Assembly: GCA_022616415.1 (NCBI GenBank)
Contig: JAKEEU010000394.1
Location: forward strand, 1 to 32,355
DNA length: 32,355 nucleotides
Source of the DNA: Candidatus Zhuqueibacterota bacterium
GTDB taxonomy: Bacteria; Zhuqueibacterota; Zhuqueibacteria; Zhuqueibacterales; Zhuqueibacteraceae
Direction: 5' to 3'
Below the pieces are notes generated by a model. That model ran no database searches. It saw only the letters and a program-made list of their open reading frames with translations, and had not been told where the DNA came from. A program made the translations under genes and the position numbers. This document shows, one piece after another, positions 14,161 through 21,798 of this stretch; position 1 is the stretch's first letter; every line of letters begins with the position of its first letter.

Positions 14161-15219
14161 TCAATCCCCCTCTCCCACCTTTTCCGGCTGCTTGTTCATC
14201 GCCAGCGGGCTTTTCAAGCCTTTGAGCGAGCGGAACGCCACTTCGAAAATGCACGACGAGCCGTTCTGTTGAATGGCGTCAATGAGCGTTGCCGGAGTCA
14301 CTTCTTTGGGCAGACGGCCGACATATTCGAGCGTGTTGCGGCCCGGCGCCTGGCTCGAAATGTTCGCCAACTGCCACTTGCCGCCGTACGCCTCCAAAGC
14401 TTTGTCGACTTCTGCAATGGCCTGGTAAGCATCGCTGCATTGAACGATCAACGCGGCGTTGGGCTTCTTTTTGCCTTTCTCCTGGTCCGCCTGCATGTCC
14501 GCCCACTGCATCAGCCGCACCTGCTGCTCCAACTCGCGCTCCACGTGCTGCAGCGCCTCGGCGGAAGTTGTTGCATAAAGCTTTTGCACTTCTTTTTTGC
14601 CCTTGCCGCCGGTGAAGGTCGAAGCCTGGCGCAGTGATTTGCCGAATTGATATTTCCACAGCAGATACATGGTGAGGCTCATGATCACCGACAGCCACAC
14701 GGCGATGTGGAAAACCCGGGTGCCGCAACCCATGCCGATCGCCACCGCGACAAAAACATACACCGCGTCTTTGGTGTCTTGCAAGGTGTTGCGGAAACGC
14801 ACCGCCGCCACCACGCCGGCAAGGGCGAAGGCGCGGGCCGTCTCATCGCTGATGACGATCATCACACCGGTCACCACCATGGCGAGCACGACGATGGTTT
14901 GCGCCAGCGAGGGATCGAAGCTTTCATCGTTCCTGGTCACGGTGTAGATCCAGGCGATCGGCAGGGTAAAAATAAACGCCAGCAGCAGCGCAAAGAACGT
15001 ATAAGCCACGTCGTCGAAGCTCATCGACAGATTGAAGGCTTCATCGATAAGCCCTTTTATTTTCTCGAAGCCTTCCAAATTATAATTGGCGCCCAATTCG
15101 CGCAACAACAGGCTGGCTTGAAAGATGAACAAAAAGAGCAACGCATAATAAGCGACCAGCCGTCCGGAACTCGCGCTCTTATCCGGCTTGGCCGGGTTCA
15201 TGCTTTCGGTATCGCTCAT
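14161..15219 (-). CDS. DUF4956-domain membrane protein
   Basis: 352 residues. Helices at about 22-40, 70-95, 108-125, 130-145 and 155-190 surround the DUF4956 core, whose hallmark is seen as ALAGVVAAVRFRNTLQDTKD followed by AVYVFVAVAIGMGCG. The last 160 residues are soluble, with a charged coiled-coil-like stretch (SAEALQHVERELEQQVRLMQ) and an alpha/beta part (LIVQCSDAYQAIAEVDKALE). DUF4956 proteins often sit beside VTC-type polyphosphate polymerase or CotH-like genes; neither is here. The function is unknown. A GGAGGA ribosome-binding site and a promoter at 15290-15262 precede the ATG. Confidence 0.85.
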   Translation of the reverse strand: MSDTESMNPAKPDKSASSGRLVAYYALLFLFIFQASLLLRELGANYNLEGFEKIKGLIDEAFNLSMSFDDVAYTFFALLLAFIFTLPIAWIYTVTRNDESFDPSLAQTIVVLAMVVTGVMIVISDETARAFALAGVVAAVRFRNTLQDTKDAVYVFVAVAIGMGCGTRVFHIAVWLSVIMSLTMYLLWKYQFGKSLRQASTFTGGKGKKEVQKLYATTSAEALQHVERELEQQVRLMQWADMQADQEKGKKKPNAALIVQCSDAYQAIAEVDKALEAYGGKWQLANISSQAPGRNTLEYVGRLPKEVTPATLIDAIQQNGSSCIFEVAFRSLKGLKSPLAMNKQPEKVGEGD

Positions 15220-15261
15220 TTCTTCCTCCGAGATTTGGTGGCGGCCAACAACTCTTCCAAT

Positions 15262-15290
15262 AAGCTAAAACATTTCCCCTCGAAAGTCAA
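15262..15290 (-). promoter_or_regulatory. Candidate promoter of the DUF4956 operon
   Basis: On the minus strand: TTGACT (15290-15285), 17 bases, TAGCTT (15267-15262). It lies about 45 bases before the start codon. Confidence 0.5.
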
Positions 15291-15441
15291 CTCCAATTTT
15301 ATGCGCAAACCATAAGTTTTTCTTGTAAGTTTGACATAAGATTTTTATATTTAACCTGTTTGACCTACGACTGTCTCAGAGCTAAAAAATAACCGGGGCA
15401 GCCGCAGCGCATTTATTTTTTTAATTGAATTTTGCTTCATC

Positions 15442-15816
15442 ATGCAACGAACACCTCACACCAACAAGCGCAGACGCGGGATGGTGAGCCTGCTCTTTCT
15501 TCTTGGCATTGCGGTGTTGCTGCCGGCCTGCCGTGAGCCGGCGCAGAAGAAGAGTGACGACCGCTCCCTTGCCGAGCCTGGCGAAGTACTGATCAAATTC
15601 AAAGCCGGCATTCCGGATGATTCGATTCGGGCGCTCACGGCGAGATTGGGATTGGAAAAAGTTCGCGAGCTGAGCGCGATTGGCGTCAATGTCTATCGCA
15701 CCACCTCGCGGGTTTCCGTCAAACAGGTTCTTGACGCCAGCAAAATCAACTCTCACCTCATTGAATACGCCGAGCCGAATCTCAAATACCGCATTCCGGA
15801 AAAGGATCAAAACTGA
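15442..15816 (+). CDS. Lipoprotein consisting of a stand-alone subtilase prodomain (fervidolysin/I9-like)
   Basis: 124 residues. A basic N-terminus, a hydrophobic core (MVSLLFLLGIAVLLPAC) and the LPAC lipobox predict a lipoprotein with Cys at about residue 31. The mature part is a single prodomain module: EPGEVLIKFKAGIPDDSI at the start and LIEYAEPNLKYRIP at the end, the pattern VEYAEPN-Y that closes subtilase propeptides. It resembles the propeptide of the subtilase encoded 260 bases downstream (VPGEFIVKWRPGV and VEYVEPNYIYR). Free propeptides of this kind can act as inhibitors or folding helpers, so a membrane-tethered inhibitor or chaperone for that protease is likely, though inferred. The gap to the protease has no gene. 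Confidence 0.75.
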   Translation: MQRTPHTNKRRRGMVSLLFLLGIAVLLPACREPAQKKSDDRSLAEPGEVLIKFKAGIPDDSIRALTARLGLEKVRELSAIGVNVYRTTSRVSVKQVLDASKINSHLIEYAEPNLKYRIPEKDQN

Positions 15817-15987
15817 TCGCGTTGCTCGCGCTCTTTCTGACGTCTCTTCTTGCCGATTTCCCGGCGCTGCACTTTCGCGCAGACGCAAGAAGATGGGCGT
15901 GAACAAATTGGCAGTTTCGCATGAATTTAGCCAAGTAAACCAGGAGCGTTCCGCTTTCAAAATTTATAGGAACGCGGGACTGCGAAA

Positions 15988-16003
15988 GCCTGTGGCCGCA
16001 GGC
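15988..16003. repeat. Near-perfect palindrome between prodomain and protease genes
   Basis: GCCTGTGGCCGCAGGC, a 16-base palindrome with one mismatched pair, 75 bases before the protease start. It could be an operator or a short hairpin. Confidence 0.3.
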
Positions 16004-16077
16004 ATTGCACTCCGGTTCAGATAGCTAACTCATAGGTAGTTTTTTGTTTTCTAACGAACCATTCAAGGACGGTGATT

Positions 16078-17403
16078 ATGAAAAGTCGATGGAGTTTGCT
16101 GTTGATCGTTCTGCTGGGGCTTGTCTTCAGCGCCCAAGTTCAACAAGGGAAAAAAATCGAATCGGTTCCAGGCGAATTTATCGTTAAATGGAGACCCGGA
16201 GTCACCGATACTTCGGTGAGCGCGATGTCAGCCAGCACGGTTGCCGTGTTCCCGGAAATCGGTGTCGCATTGCTGCGACAGGACGTAGGAATACAAGCCA
16301 TACAGAGCGATCCGCGCGTGGAATATGTGGAGCCGAATTACATTTATCGCGCCAGCGGCACGCCGAACGACCCGCGCTTTAACGAGCTGTGGGGCATGAA
16401 CAACACCGGCCAAACCGGCGGCGCCACCGACGCGGATATCGACGCGCCCGAAGCCTGGGATACGCAAACCGGCAGCGAGTCGACGCTCATTGCCGTTATT
16501 GACACCGGCGTTGACTACAATCACCCTGATTTAGCGGCCAACATTTGGACGAACCCCACCGAAATTCCTAACAATGGAATCGATGATGATAACAATAACT
16601 ACATCGATGATACTCGCGGCTGGGATTTCGTCAATGACGACAACGATCCGTTTGACGACAATCTGCACGGCACTCACGTTGCAGGTACCATCGGAGCAGT
16701 GGGCAACAATGGCGTCGGCGTTGCCGGGGTGAACTGGCGTGTGAAAATTATGCCGCTGAAATTTTTGGGCAGCGACGGCTCCGGAACGCTCGCCGATGCG
16801 ATTTCCGCTATTCTCTATGCGGCGAACAACGAGGCGCAGGTGATGAACAACAGTTGGGGCGGCGGCGGCTTTTCGCAAGCTCTATTGGATGCCATTGAAT
16901 ATGCCGACAGCAAAGGTGCGCTTTTTGTTGCCGCCGCGGGCAATGATGGCACTGACAACGACCAATCAGCCAATTATCCCTCGAACTACGACGCGCCTAA
17001 CGTTATCGCCGTAGCGGCCATCGATCATACCGGCAACCTGGCGGTTTGGGACCTCGGCGGCGGTGGCGGCGGCTGCGGCTGCCAGGGCTGCGGCAATGTC
17101 GTCGGCGCACCCGGATCGAACTTCGGCGCGACTATGGTCGATCTTGCCGCGCCGGGCAAGAAAATTCTGAGCACCACGCCGAACAACGGCTACACGGAGC
17201 TGCAAGGCACTTCGATGGCGACGCCGCACGTTGCCGGAGTGGCCGGCTTGGTGTTCTCGCAATTTCCCGGGTGGACGCATGTGCAGGTCAAAGAACGCTT
17301 GTTATCCACCGTTGACGTGTCGCCCGGCTTGCAAGGCAAGATGGTGACCGGCGGTCGCCTCAATGCACAACGCGCGTTGAGCGGAACGACCGCCGCCGAT
17401 TAG
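16078..17403 (+). CDS. Secreted subtilisin-like serine protease (peptidase S8)
   Basis: 441 residues from the ATG at 16078 (AAGGAC 7 bases upstream). A signal peptide (to about residue 20) is followed by a prodomain (28-92, ending YVEPNYIYR) and a catalytic domain with the full set of residues: Asp142 (AVIDTGVDYNHPDL), His197 (HGTHVAGT), oxyanion Asn289 (AAAGNDG) and Ser379 (GTSMATPHVAG). Asp-rich stretches (GIDDDNNNYIDD) may bind calcium. An unusual insert at 326-350 replaces the usual short link before VDLAAPG; it holds six Gly in a row and Cys333, Cys335 and Cys338 in CGCQGCG. There is no C-terminal sorting domain. The protein is secreted or periplasmic; its substrate is unknown. Confidence 0.93.
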   Translation: MKSRWSLLLIVLLGLVFSAQVQQGKKIESVPGEFIVKWRPGVTDTSVSAMSASTVAVFPEIGVALLRQDVGIQAIQSDPRVEYVEPNYIYRASGTPNDPRFNELWGMNNTGQTGGATDADIDAPEAWDTQTGSESTLIAVIDTGVDYNHPDLAANIWTNPTEIPNNGIDDDNNNYIDDTRGWDFVNDDNDPFDDNLHGTHVAGTIGAVGNNGVGVAGVNWRVKIMPLKFLGSDGSGTLADAISAILYAANNEAQVMNNSWGGGGFSQALLDAIEYADSKGALFVAAAGNDGTDNDQSANYPSNYDAPNVIAVAAIDHTGNLAVWDLGGGGGGCGCQGCGNVVGAPGSNFGATMVDLAAPGKKILSTTPNNGYTELQGTSMATPHVAGVAGLVFSQFPGWTHVQVKERLLSTVDVSPGLQGKMVTGGRLNAQRALSGTTAAD

Positions 17404-17455
17404 CGCACTAAATCCATTCTCATTTTTTTGATGGTGAACGTTGCAAGGAGGCAGT

Positions 17456-18550
17456 ATGATTCAGGAGAGATCGCTTTTGTTTGCCGCCGCATTTTTCTTG
17501 GGTGCGGCGGCGCCACCACCACATAAGCCTGTTGCCAATTATAATGAAGCGGCGGTCGTTCACACCGAGCCGGCAGCAAAGGGCGGCTTCGCTTCAGAAG
17601 GTTTTGCCACGGCAGGCTTGCCTGCCGGGCTGCAAAACGGTGCGTTCAAAGCCACGCTGAACAACATCGAAATTTCTTACACCGTGGCCGGCGCCGGTCC
17701 AGTGATCTTCGTGCAAGGCGTCGGCTGGGGCCTCGATTCCCGGCTCTATCAAAACACGCTGAAATTTTTGCAGTCGAATTATACACTCGTCTACATCGAT
17801 CCGCGCGGTACCGGCAATGCCGCCCCGATTGCCGACGTGACGCTGCTCACGAGCGAACTGATGGCAGATGATATCGAGGCGCTGCGGCAGCATCTCGGCT
17901 TGAATCGCCTCATTTTAATGGGCCATGCACATGGCGGGTTTATTGCGATGAAGTATGCGCTGAAATATCCGGCGCGCTTGGCGCAGTTGATCCTGGTCGA
18001 TTGCATGCTGCAGGACAACGTGGAAGACGGCGTGCGGTTGGTGAATGAGAATTTGCAGCGCCATCCGCGCCGCAAGAATTCAGGCTGGGAGGCCGCAACG
18101 ACCAAATTCAAAGACGAGTACGACGCGCGCACGGCCGAAGCCTTGCGGGAGAATTTGCTGGCAACGGCGATTCTTTATTTTTATTATTACGGCTCGCAAC
18201 ATCGCGCCACGTTTGAAAAAGCCGTCAACGAAGCCAGGCTTTCCATTAACAACTTCGATCAGTTTGTCCGGCGTGACCTGCTGCATTACAATCTCGACGG
18301 GCAGGAAGCGCAGATCGCGGCGCCGACGCTGCTGCTTTACGGCTTGCACGATCCGTATTTTATCCGTGCCTCCGCCCGGCGTTTGCACTTCACCATGCGC
18401 AATTCCAAGCTCGAGCTGTTCGAGTTCAGCGGCCATTATCCATGGATTGAAGAGCCTCAGCATTTCGCCCAGGCGGTGAGGGCCTTTTTAAACCCGCCAG
18501 CAAAGTCGGCAGCATCAGAAAATTCCCGCGAAACAACGCAAAGACAATGA
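17456..18550 (+). CDS. Secreted alpha/beta-hydrolase fold protein with Ser-to-Ala nucleophile (probable pseudoenzyme)
   Basis: 364 residues from the ATG at 17456, fixed by AAGGAGG 5 bases upstream. A weak signal sequence (RSLLFAAAFFLGAAA) and an Ala-rich linker precede an alpha/beta-hydrolase domain related to proline iminopeptidases: oxyanion-side VQGVGWG, YIDPRGTGNA, the nucleophile elbow at 156-161, Asp299 (YGLHDPYF) and His327 (FSGHYPWIEEP). The elbow reads G-H-A-H-G-G, so the nucleophile position, Ser in GHSxGG, is Ala158 (codon GCA, 17927-17929; TCA would be Ser). Acid and base are kept, so the loss is specific. It may bind a ligand without cleaving it, or the gene may be newly inactivated. 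It lies 52 bases after the protease gene. Confidence 0.85.
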   Translation: MIQERSLLFAAAFFLGAAAPPPHKPVANYNEAAVVHTEPAAKGGFASEGFATAGLPAGLQNGAFKATLNNIEISYTVAGAGPVIFVQGVGWGLDSRLYQNTLKFLQSNYTLVYIDPRGTGNAAPIADVTLLTSELMADDIEALRQHLGLNRLILMGHAHGGFIAMKYALKYPARLAQLILVDCMLQDNVEDGVRLVNENLQRHPRRKNSGWEAATTKFKDEYDARTAEALRENLLATAILYFYYYGSQHRATFEKAVNEARLSINNFDQFVRRDLLHYNLDGQEAQIAAPTLLLYGLHDPYFIRASARRLHFTMRNSKLELFEFSGHYPWIEEPQHFAQAVRAFLNPPAKSAASENSRETTQRQ

Positions 18551-18621
18551 GGTCAACAAAAGATTTGCCTTGAAAAATTTCAATGACCTGGGTTGCGGCC
18601 GAGCTGCATGGTTTTCATTCC

Positions 18622-18717
18622 GGGAATGGATGGGCGCCTGGTGGCCTCCGCGGTCTTCAAAACCGTTGTCTCCTCGCTCGCGCGGGGAGAGGTGGGTTCG
18701 ATTCCCACACGTTCCCG
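18622..18717 (+). tRNA. selC: Selenocysteine tRNA (tRNA-Sec, anticodon TCA)
   Basis: A 96-base tRNA. The anticodon loop CTTCAAA carries TCA at 18657-18659 on a 5-bp stem (18650-18654 with 18662-18666). A long variable arm has a 7-bp stem (TCTCCTC with GGGGAGA) and an 8-base loop. The T-arm GTGGG-TTCGATT-CCCAC is intact. The acceptor GGGAATG pairs with CGTTCCC and extends toward an eighth position, with discriminator G18717. Length, UCA anticodon and long variable arm are the marks of tRNA-Sec, which reads UGA with SelB and a SECIS hairpin. CCA is not encoded. Confidence 0.93.
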
Positions 18718-18919
18718 CAAAGTGTTTGATGAATTTTGCCTTCTTGACTTGCCTGGATTTCCTACCAGTTTTCGTTTAAATTTACGAACAGCGCCAACCT
18801 TTTGGCCCAAGCCCTTGTCTTAATAGCAAAGCGCAGGCGCCCAGCATAAATTCCTGCGCTACTCAATATGTTCATTGCGCACTTCAAAAAATAGTGGCAA
18901 AAATTCTATGAAAAAGGAG

Positions 18920-18967
18920 CGCGGACTTTCTTGTCCGCGATGCGCGTGTGGACCAAAAGGTCCACAC
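18920..18967. repeat. Two adjacent perfect hairpins upstream of the permease
   Basis: CGCGGAC-TTTCTT-GTCCGCG (18920-18939) and GTGTGGACC-AAAA-GGTCCACAC (18946-18967). Both stems are perfect. A looser inverted pair, AGCGCAGG (18830-18837) with CCTGCGCT (18853-18860), lies just upstream. The 276-base gap between selC and the permease holds no gene. Confidence 0.7.
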
Positions 18968-18993
18968 TCCCCTTCAAGCGACGAGGAGGAAGC

Positions 18994-21387
18994 ATGCTCA
19001 AAAACTATCTCACCATCGCGTGGCGGAATTTCCGCAAACAGAAAGCATTTTCACTGATCAACATGGCCGGCTTGGCGGTCGGCATGGCCTGTTTTATTCT
19101 CATCATGCTCTACGTGCAATACGAGCTGAGCTTCGACCGCTTTCACGAAAAAGCCGATCGGATTTATCGCGTCGTAGCGCACCAGCCGGGGAACGTTTAT
19201 CTGGGCACCGACCATTTCGCCGTGACGCAGGCAATCTTGGGCAAAACGCTCAAGGAAGAATTTCCGGAAGTTTTGCACGCGACGATCATCGACGATCATA
19301 ACAACGTTTTGATCACGGTTGGCGATCAGAGCTTTTATGAAGAGGGCTTGATTGCAACGAATCCGGAGATTTTTGAGATTTTTACTTTCCCCTTGCTGCA
19401 GGGCGATCCGCAAACCGCGCTGGCCGAGCCGTTTTCCGTCGTGCTCTCGGAAACCGTCGCGCGAAAATATTTTGGCGCTGAAAACCCGCTCGGCAAAATC
19501 ATCCGTTATCAGGACCAGCACGACCTCAAAGTGACCGGGGTGATGAAAGACGTTCCTAAAAATTCCCATTTTCACCCCAACATGCTGTTTTCGTTTGAAA
19601 CCGTCATTGCCATCAGCCCCAACAAGGACCAGTTTGCGAAATGGGGCAATAGCTCTTATTACACCTATATTCTCGGCGCGCCAGGCTTCGAGGCCGAGGC
19701 GTTCGACGCCAAACTCGCACAGATCGTCAAAAAATATCATACTGAAGACTGGCGCGACAAAGCAAATCCGCGCCGCTACTACTTGCAGCGCTTGACCGAT
19801 ATTCACCTGTATTCTCACATCAATTTCGATATCGGCAAGAACAACGACATTCGCTACATCTATTTGCTCTCCGGCCTCGCGCTCATCATCATATTGACGG
19901 CGTGCATCAACTACATGAATCTCGCCACCGCCCGCTCTTCGTTGCGTGCCAAAGAAGTCGGCATGCGCAAAGTGGTCGGCGCCGGCCGGCTTCAGCTTTT
20001 AAAGCAGTTTATCGGCGAGTCGATGCTTTTAACCTTGACCGCGGCGTTGATCGCGCTGCTGCTCGTCGAGCTTTTCCTGCCAATTTTTTCAAGGTTGGTC
20101 GAGCGCGAGCTGACCTTTGATTTGCTGTTGCAAGAGAAAATGCTCATCGGCATGGCGGTGGCGATTTTTCTCGTGGGCATCGTCTCGGGAAGCTACCCGG
20201 CGCTCTTTCTTGCCGCTTTGCAGCCGGCGAAAGTGTTGAAAGGCGAAATCAGAGACAGCGGCCGCTCGCGCCTGCGCAACGCTTTAGTCGTGGCGCAATT
20301 TGCCGCTTCCGCCGCACTCATCCTATGCACGGCCACGGTGCAACAGCAAATGCACTACATTAAAAGCAAAAAACTGGGCTACAACCGCGAGCAGGTTTTG
20401 GTGATGCGCATGCGCGATCGCGATGCGCGCCGGGAGTTCGATCTCATTAAAAGAGATTTGTTGGAGAATCCCAATTTCCTCAAAGTCACTTGCTCCGGCC
20501 ATTTGCCGACCAGCATCGGTTCGTCAACCACTCTGGAATGGACGAAACGCGAAGGCCAACCCGAGATCCAAAGTTACCAAACGCGGGTGGACTACGATTT
20601 TCTCGACGTTTTCGAGATTGCGATGGCGGAAGGGCGAAATTTTTCGCGGGATTTTAGAACGGATTCGACGCAGGCCTATATCATCAATGAAAAATTGCGC
20701 GACGTGCTTGGATGGGATTCGGCGGTGGGTAAGCCGTTCGGCACGGATGAAAAGCCGGACGGCGCGGTTATCGGCGTGATGAAAAATTTTCACATGCACT
20801 CTTTTCGGGAGGAGATTCATCCGCTCTTCATTCGGCTGGGAACAAGCTGGGCGACGTATGCCTCGGCGCGAATTCGCGCCAACGATATTCCCGGCGCCAT
20901 CGAGCATGCGCGCAAAGTCTGGCAAAAATATTCGGCCAACTACCCGTTTGACTATTTCTTCCTCGATGATGAATTCAATCGCATGTACCAAGCCGAGGAA
21001 AAGTTGAGCGCGATGTTCGGGTATTTTACGTTCTTGGCGATTTTCATCGCCTGCCTCGGACTATTCGGCCTGGGCTCATTTACCGCCGGGCGCAAGACCA
21101 AGGAAATCGGCATTCGCAAAGTGCTCGGCGCCTCGGTGGCGCAATTGCTGCTCTTGCTCTCAAAAGATTTTGTAAAATTGGTCATCGCGGCGAATATCAT
21201 CGCCTGGCCGATTGTCTGGTACGCCATGAATCAATGGCTGCAAGGCTTTGCGTATCGCACCTCTTTGAACTGGCTCATGTTTTTGCTGACCGCAGCCGTC
21301 GCCATCACGATTGCGTTGCTTACCGTCAGTTTTCAAACTGTCAAAGCCGCGTTGGCGAATCCGGTCGAAGCATTGAGATATGAATGA
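18994..21387 (+). CDS. ABC transporter permease of the MacB/FtsX type
   Basis: 797 residues from the ATG at 18994, set by GAGGAGGA 3 bases upstream. The layout is typical of FCB MacB-like permeases: N-terminal LKNYLTIAWRNFRKQKAFS, TM1 (GLAVGMACFILIMLYVQ), a large periplasmic MacB core domain (about 45-285), an FtsX domain with three helices (about 290-400; ATARSSLRAKEVGMRKVVGA), a second periplasmic domain, and a C-terminal FtsX domain (FTAGRKTKEIGIRKVLGAS) ending NPVEALRYE. These proteins couple cytoplasmic ATP use to periplasmic movement, often exporting peptides or lipoproteins. No ATPase gene is adjacent, so it must pair with one elsewhere. The family often occurs as tandem paralogs, and a relic follows. 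Confidence 0.92.
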   Translation: MLKNYLTIAWRNFRKQKAFSLINMAGLAVGMACFILIMLYVQYELSFDRFHEKADRIYRVVAHQPGNVYLGTDHFAVTQAILGKTLKEEFPEVLHATIIDDHNNVLITVGDQSFYEEGLIATNPEIFEIFTFPLLQGDPQTALAEPFSVVLSETVARKYFGAENPLGKIIRYQDQHDLKVTGVMKDVPKNSHFHPNMLFSFETVIAISPNKDQFAKWGNSSYYTYILGAPGFEAEAFDAKLAQIVKKYHTEDWRDKANPRRYYLQRLTDIHLYSHINFDIGKNNDIRYIYLLSGLALIIILTACINYMNLATARSSLRAKEVGMRKVVGAGRLQLLKQFIGESMLLTLTAALIALLLVELFLPIFSRLVERELTFDLLLQEKMLIGMAVAIFLVGIVSGSYPALFLAALQPAKVLKGEIRDSGRSRLRNALVVAQFAASAALILCTATVQQQMHYIKSKKLGYNREQVLVMRMRDRDARREFDLIKRDLLENPNFLKVTCSGHLPTSIGSSTTLEWTKREGQPEIQSYQTRVDYDFLDVFEIAMAEGRNFSRDFRTDSTQAYIINEKLRDVLGWDSAVGKPFGTDEKPDGAVIGVMKNFHMHSFREEIHPLFIRLGTSWATYASARIRANDIPGAIEHARKVWQKYSANYPFDYFFLDDEFNRMYQAEEKLSAMFGYFTFLAIFIACLGLFGLGSFTAGRKTKEIGIRKVLGASVAQLLLLLSKDFVKLVIAANIIAWPIVWYAMNQWLQGFAYRTSLNWLMFLLTAAVAITIALLTVSFQTVKAALANPVEALRYE

Positions 21388-21420
21388 CATCTCAATGTAG
21401 AGATCCCGATTTTCGGGATG

Positions 21421-21441
21421 GAAGCGCTGAGATATGAATAG
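21421..21441 (+). pseudogene. Relic of the 3' end of a second FtsX-type permease gene
   Basis: A 21-base sequence here encodes E-A-L-R-Y-E-stop, like the last codons of the preceding gene (21367-21387). All four differences are synonymous or swap one stop codon for another. A hairpin, ATCCCGA-TTT-TCGGGAT, lies between the copies. Confidence 0.5.
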
Positions 21442-21520
21442 CCGATAAACGTTTTCCAAGGCCGGAAGTCATTATTTAAAACGACTTGAACCCAACCCGG
21501 AACCAAATTGCAAAATGATT

Positions 21521-21631
21521 ATGGCAAAATAATTTTTTAATCATTTTGCCATTTTTCTGTCATTTATTTTTCTGTCTTCTGAATGTTTCTACGGCAGAAA
21601 TACAGACAGAAAAATGGAGGACAGAAAAATA
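21521..21631. repeat. Nested inverted repeats in the permease downstream region
   Basis: ATGGCAAAAT (21521-21530) pairs with ATTTTGCCAT (21543-21552). CCATTTTTCTGTC and ATTTTTCTGTC (21549-21579) are mirrored by CAGACAGAAAAATGG and GGACAGAAAAAT (21603-21631). The result is two overlapping hairpins built from a repeated TTTTTCTGTC word. Most of the 411-base gap 21388-21798 is such repeat sequence; no gene is seen. Confidence 0.6.
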
Positions 21632-21657
21632 AAGTTTCCTATTGCAAACCATTTTGT

Positions 21658-21687
21658 TTGAATCCGTTGGGTAATTTCTATTATCTT
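21658..21687 (+). promoter_or_regulatory. Candidate promoter of the 21799 gene
   Basis: TTGAAT (21658-21663), 18 bases, TATCTT (21682-21687) continuing TTA, the same -10 as the HU promoter. It overlaps the ATCCGTTG repeats. Confidence 0.35.
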
Positions 21688-21732
21688 TTATCCGTTGCGT
21701 TGTTTCTATCCGTTGGCAGCTTTTATCCGTTG
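21662..21732 (+). repeat. Four direct ATCCGTTG repeats
   Basis: ATCCGTTG at 21662, 21690, 21708 and 21725, each in a T-rich context (mostly TTTTATCCGTTG). Spacing is 28, 18 and 17 bases. Confidence 0.7.
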
Positions 21733-21798
21733 GACGTAAAACTTTTAGAATTTTTTTTCTGCGTTTAGTCGTATAAGTGAACCTAGGGAGATTGACTC

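Noticed and set aside
14647..15315. Plus-strand open frame of 222 codons, His-rich
   Set aside because: A shadow of the DUF4956 gene; composition is atypical for protein and no start signal exists.
18570..18823. Small proteins overlapping the tRNA-Sec region
   Set aside because: The tRNA structure explains the sequence; the open frames run through it without start signals.
18718..18993. Selenoprotein or selA/selB next to tRNA-Sec
   Set aside because: No in-frame UGA with family context or sel gene was found in the flanks.
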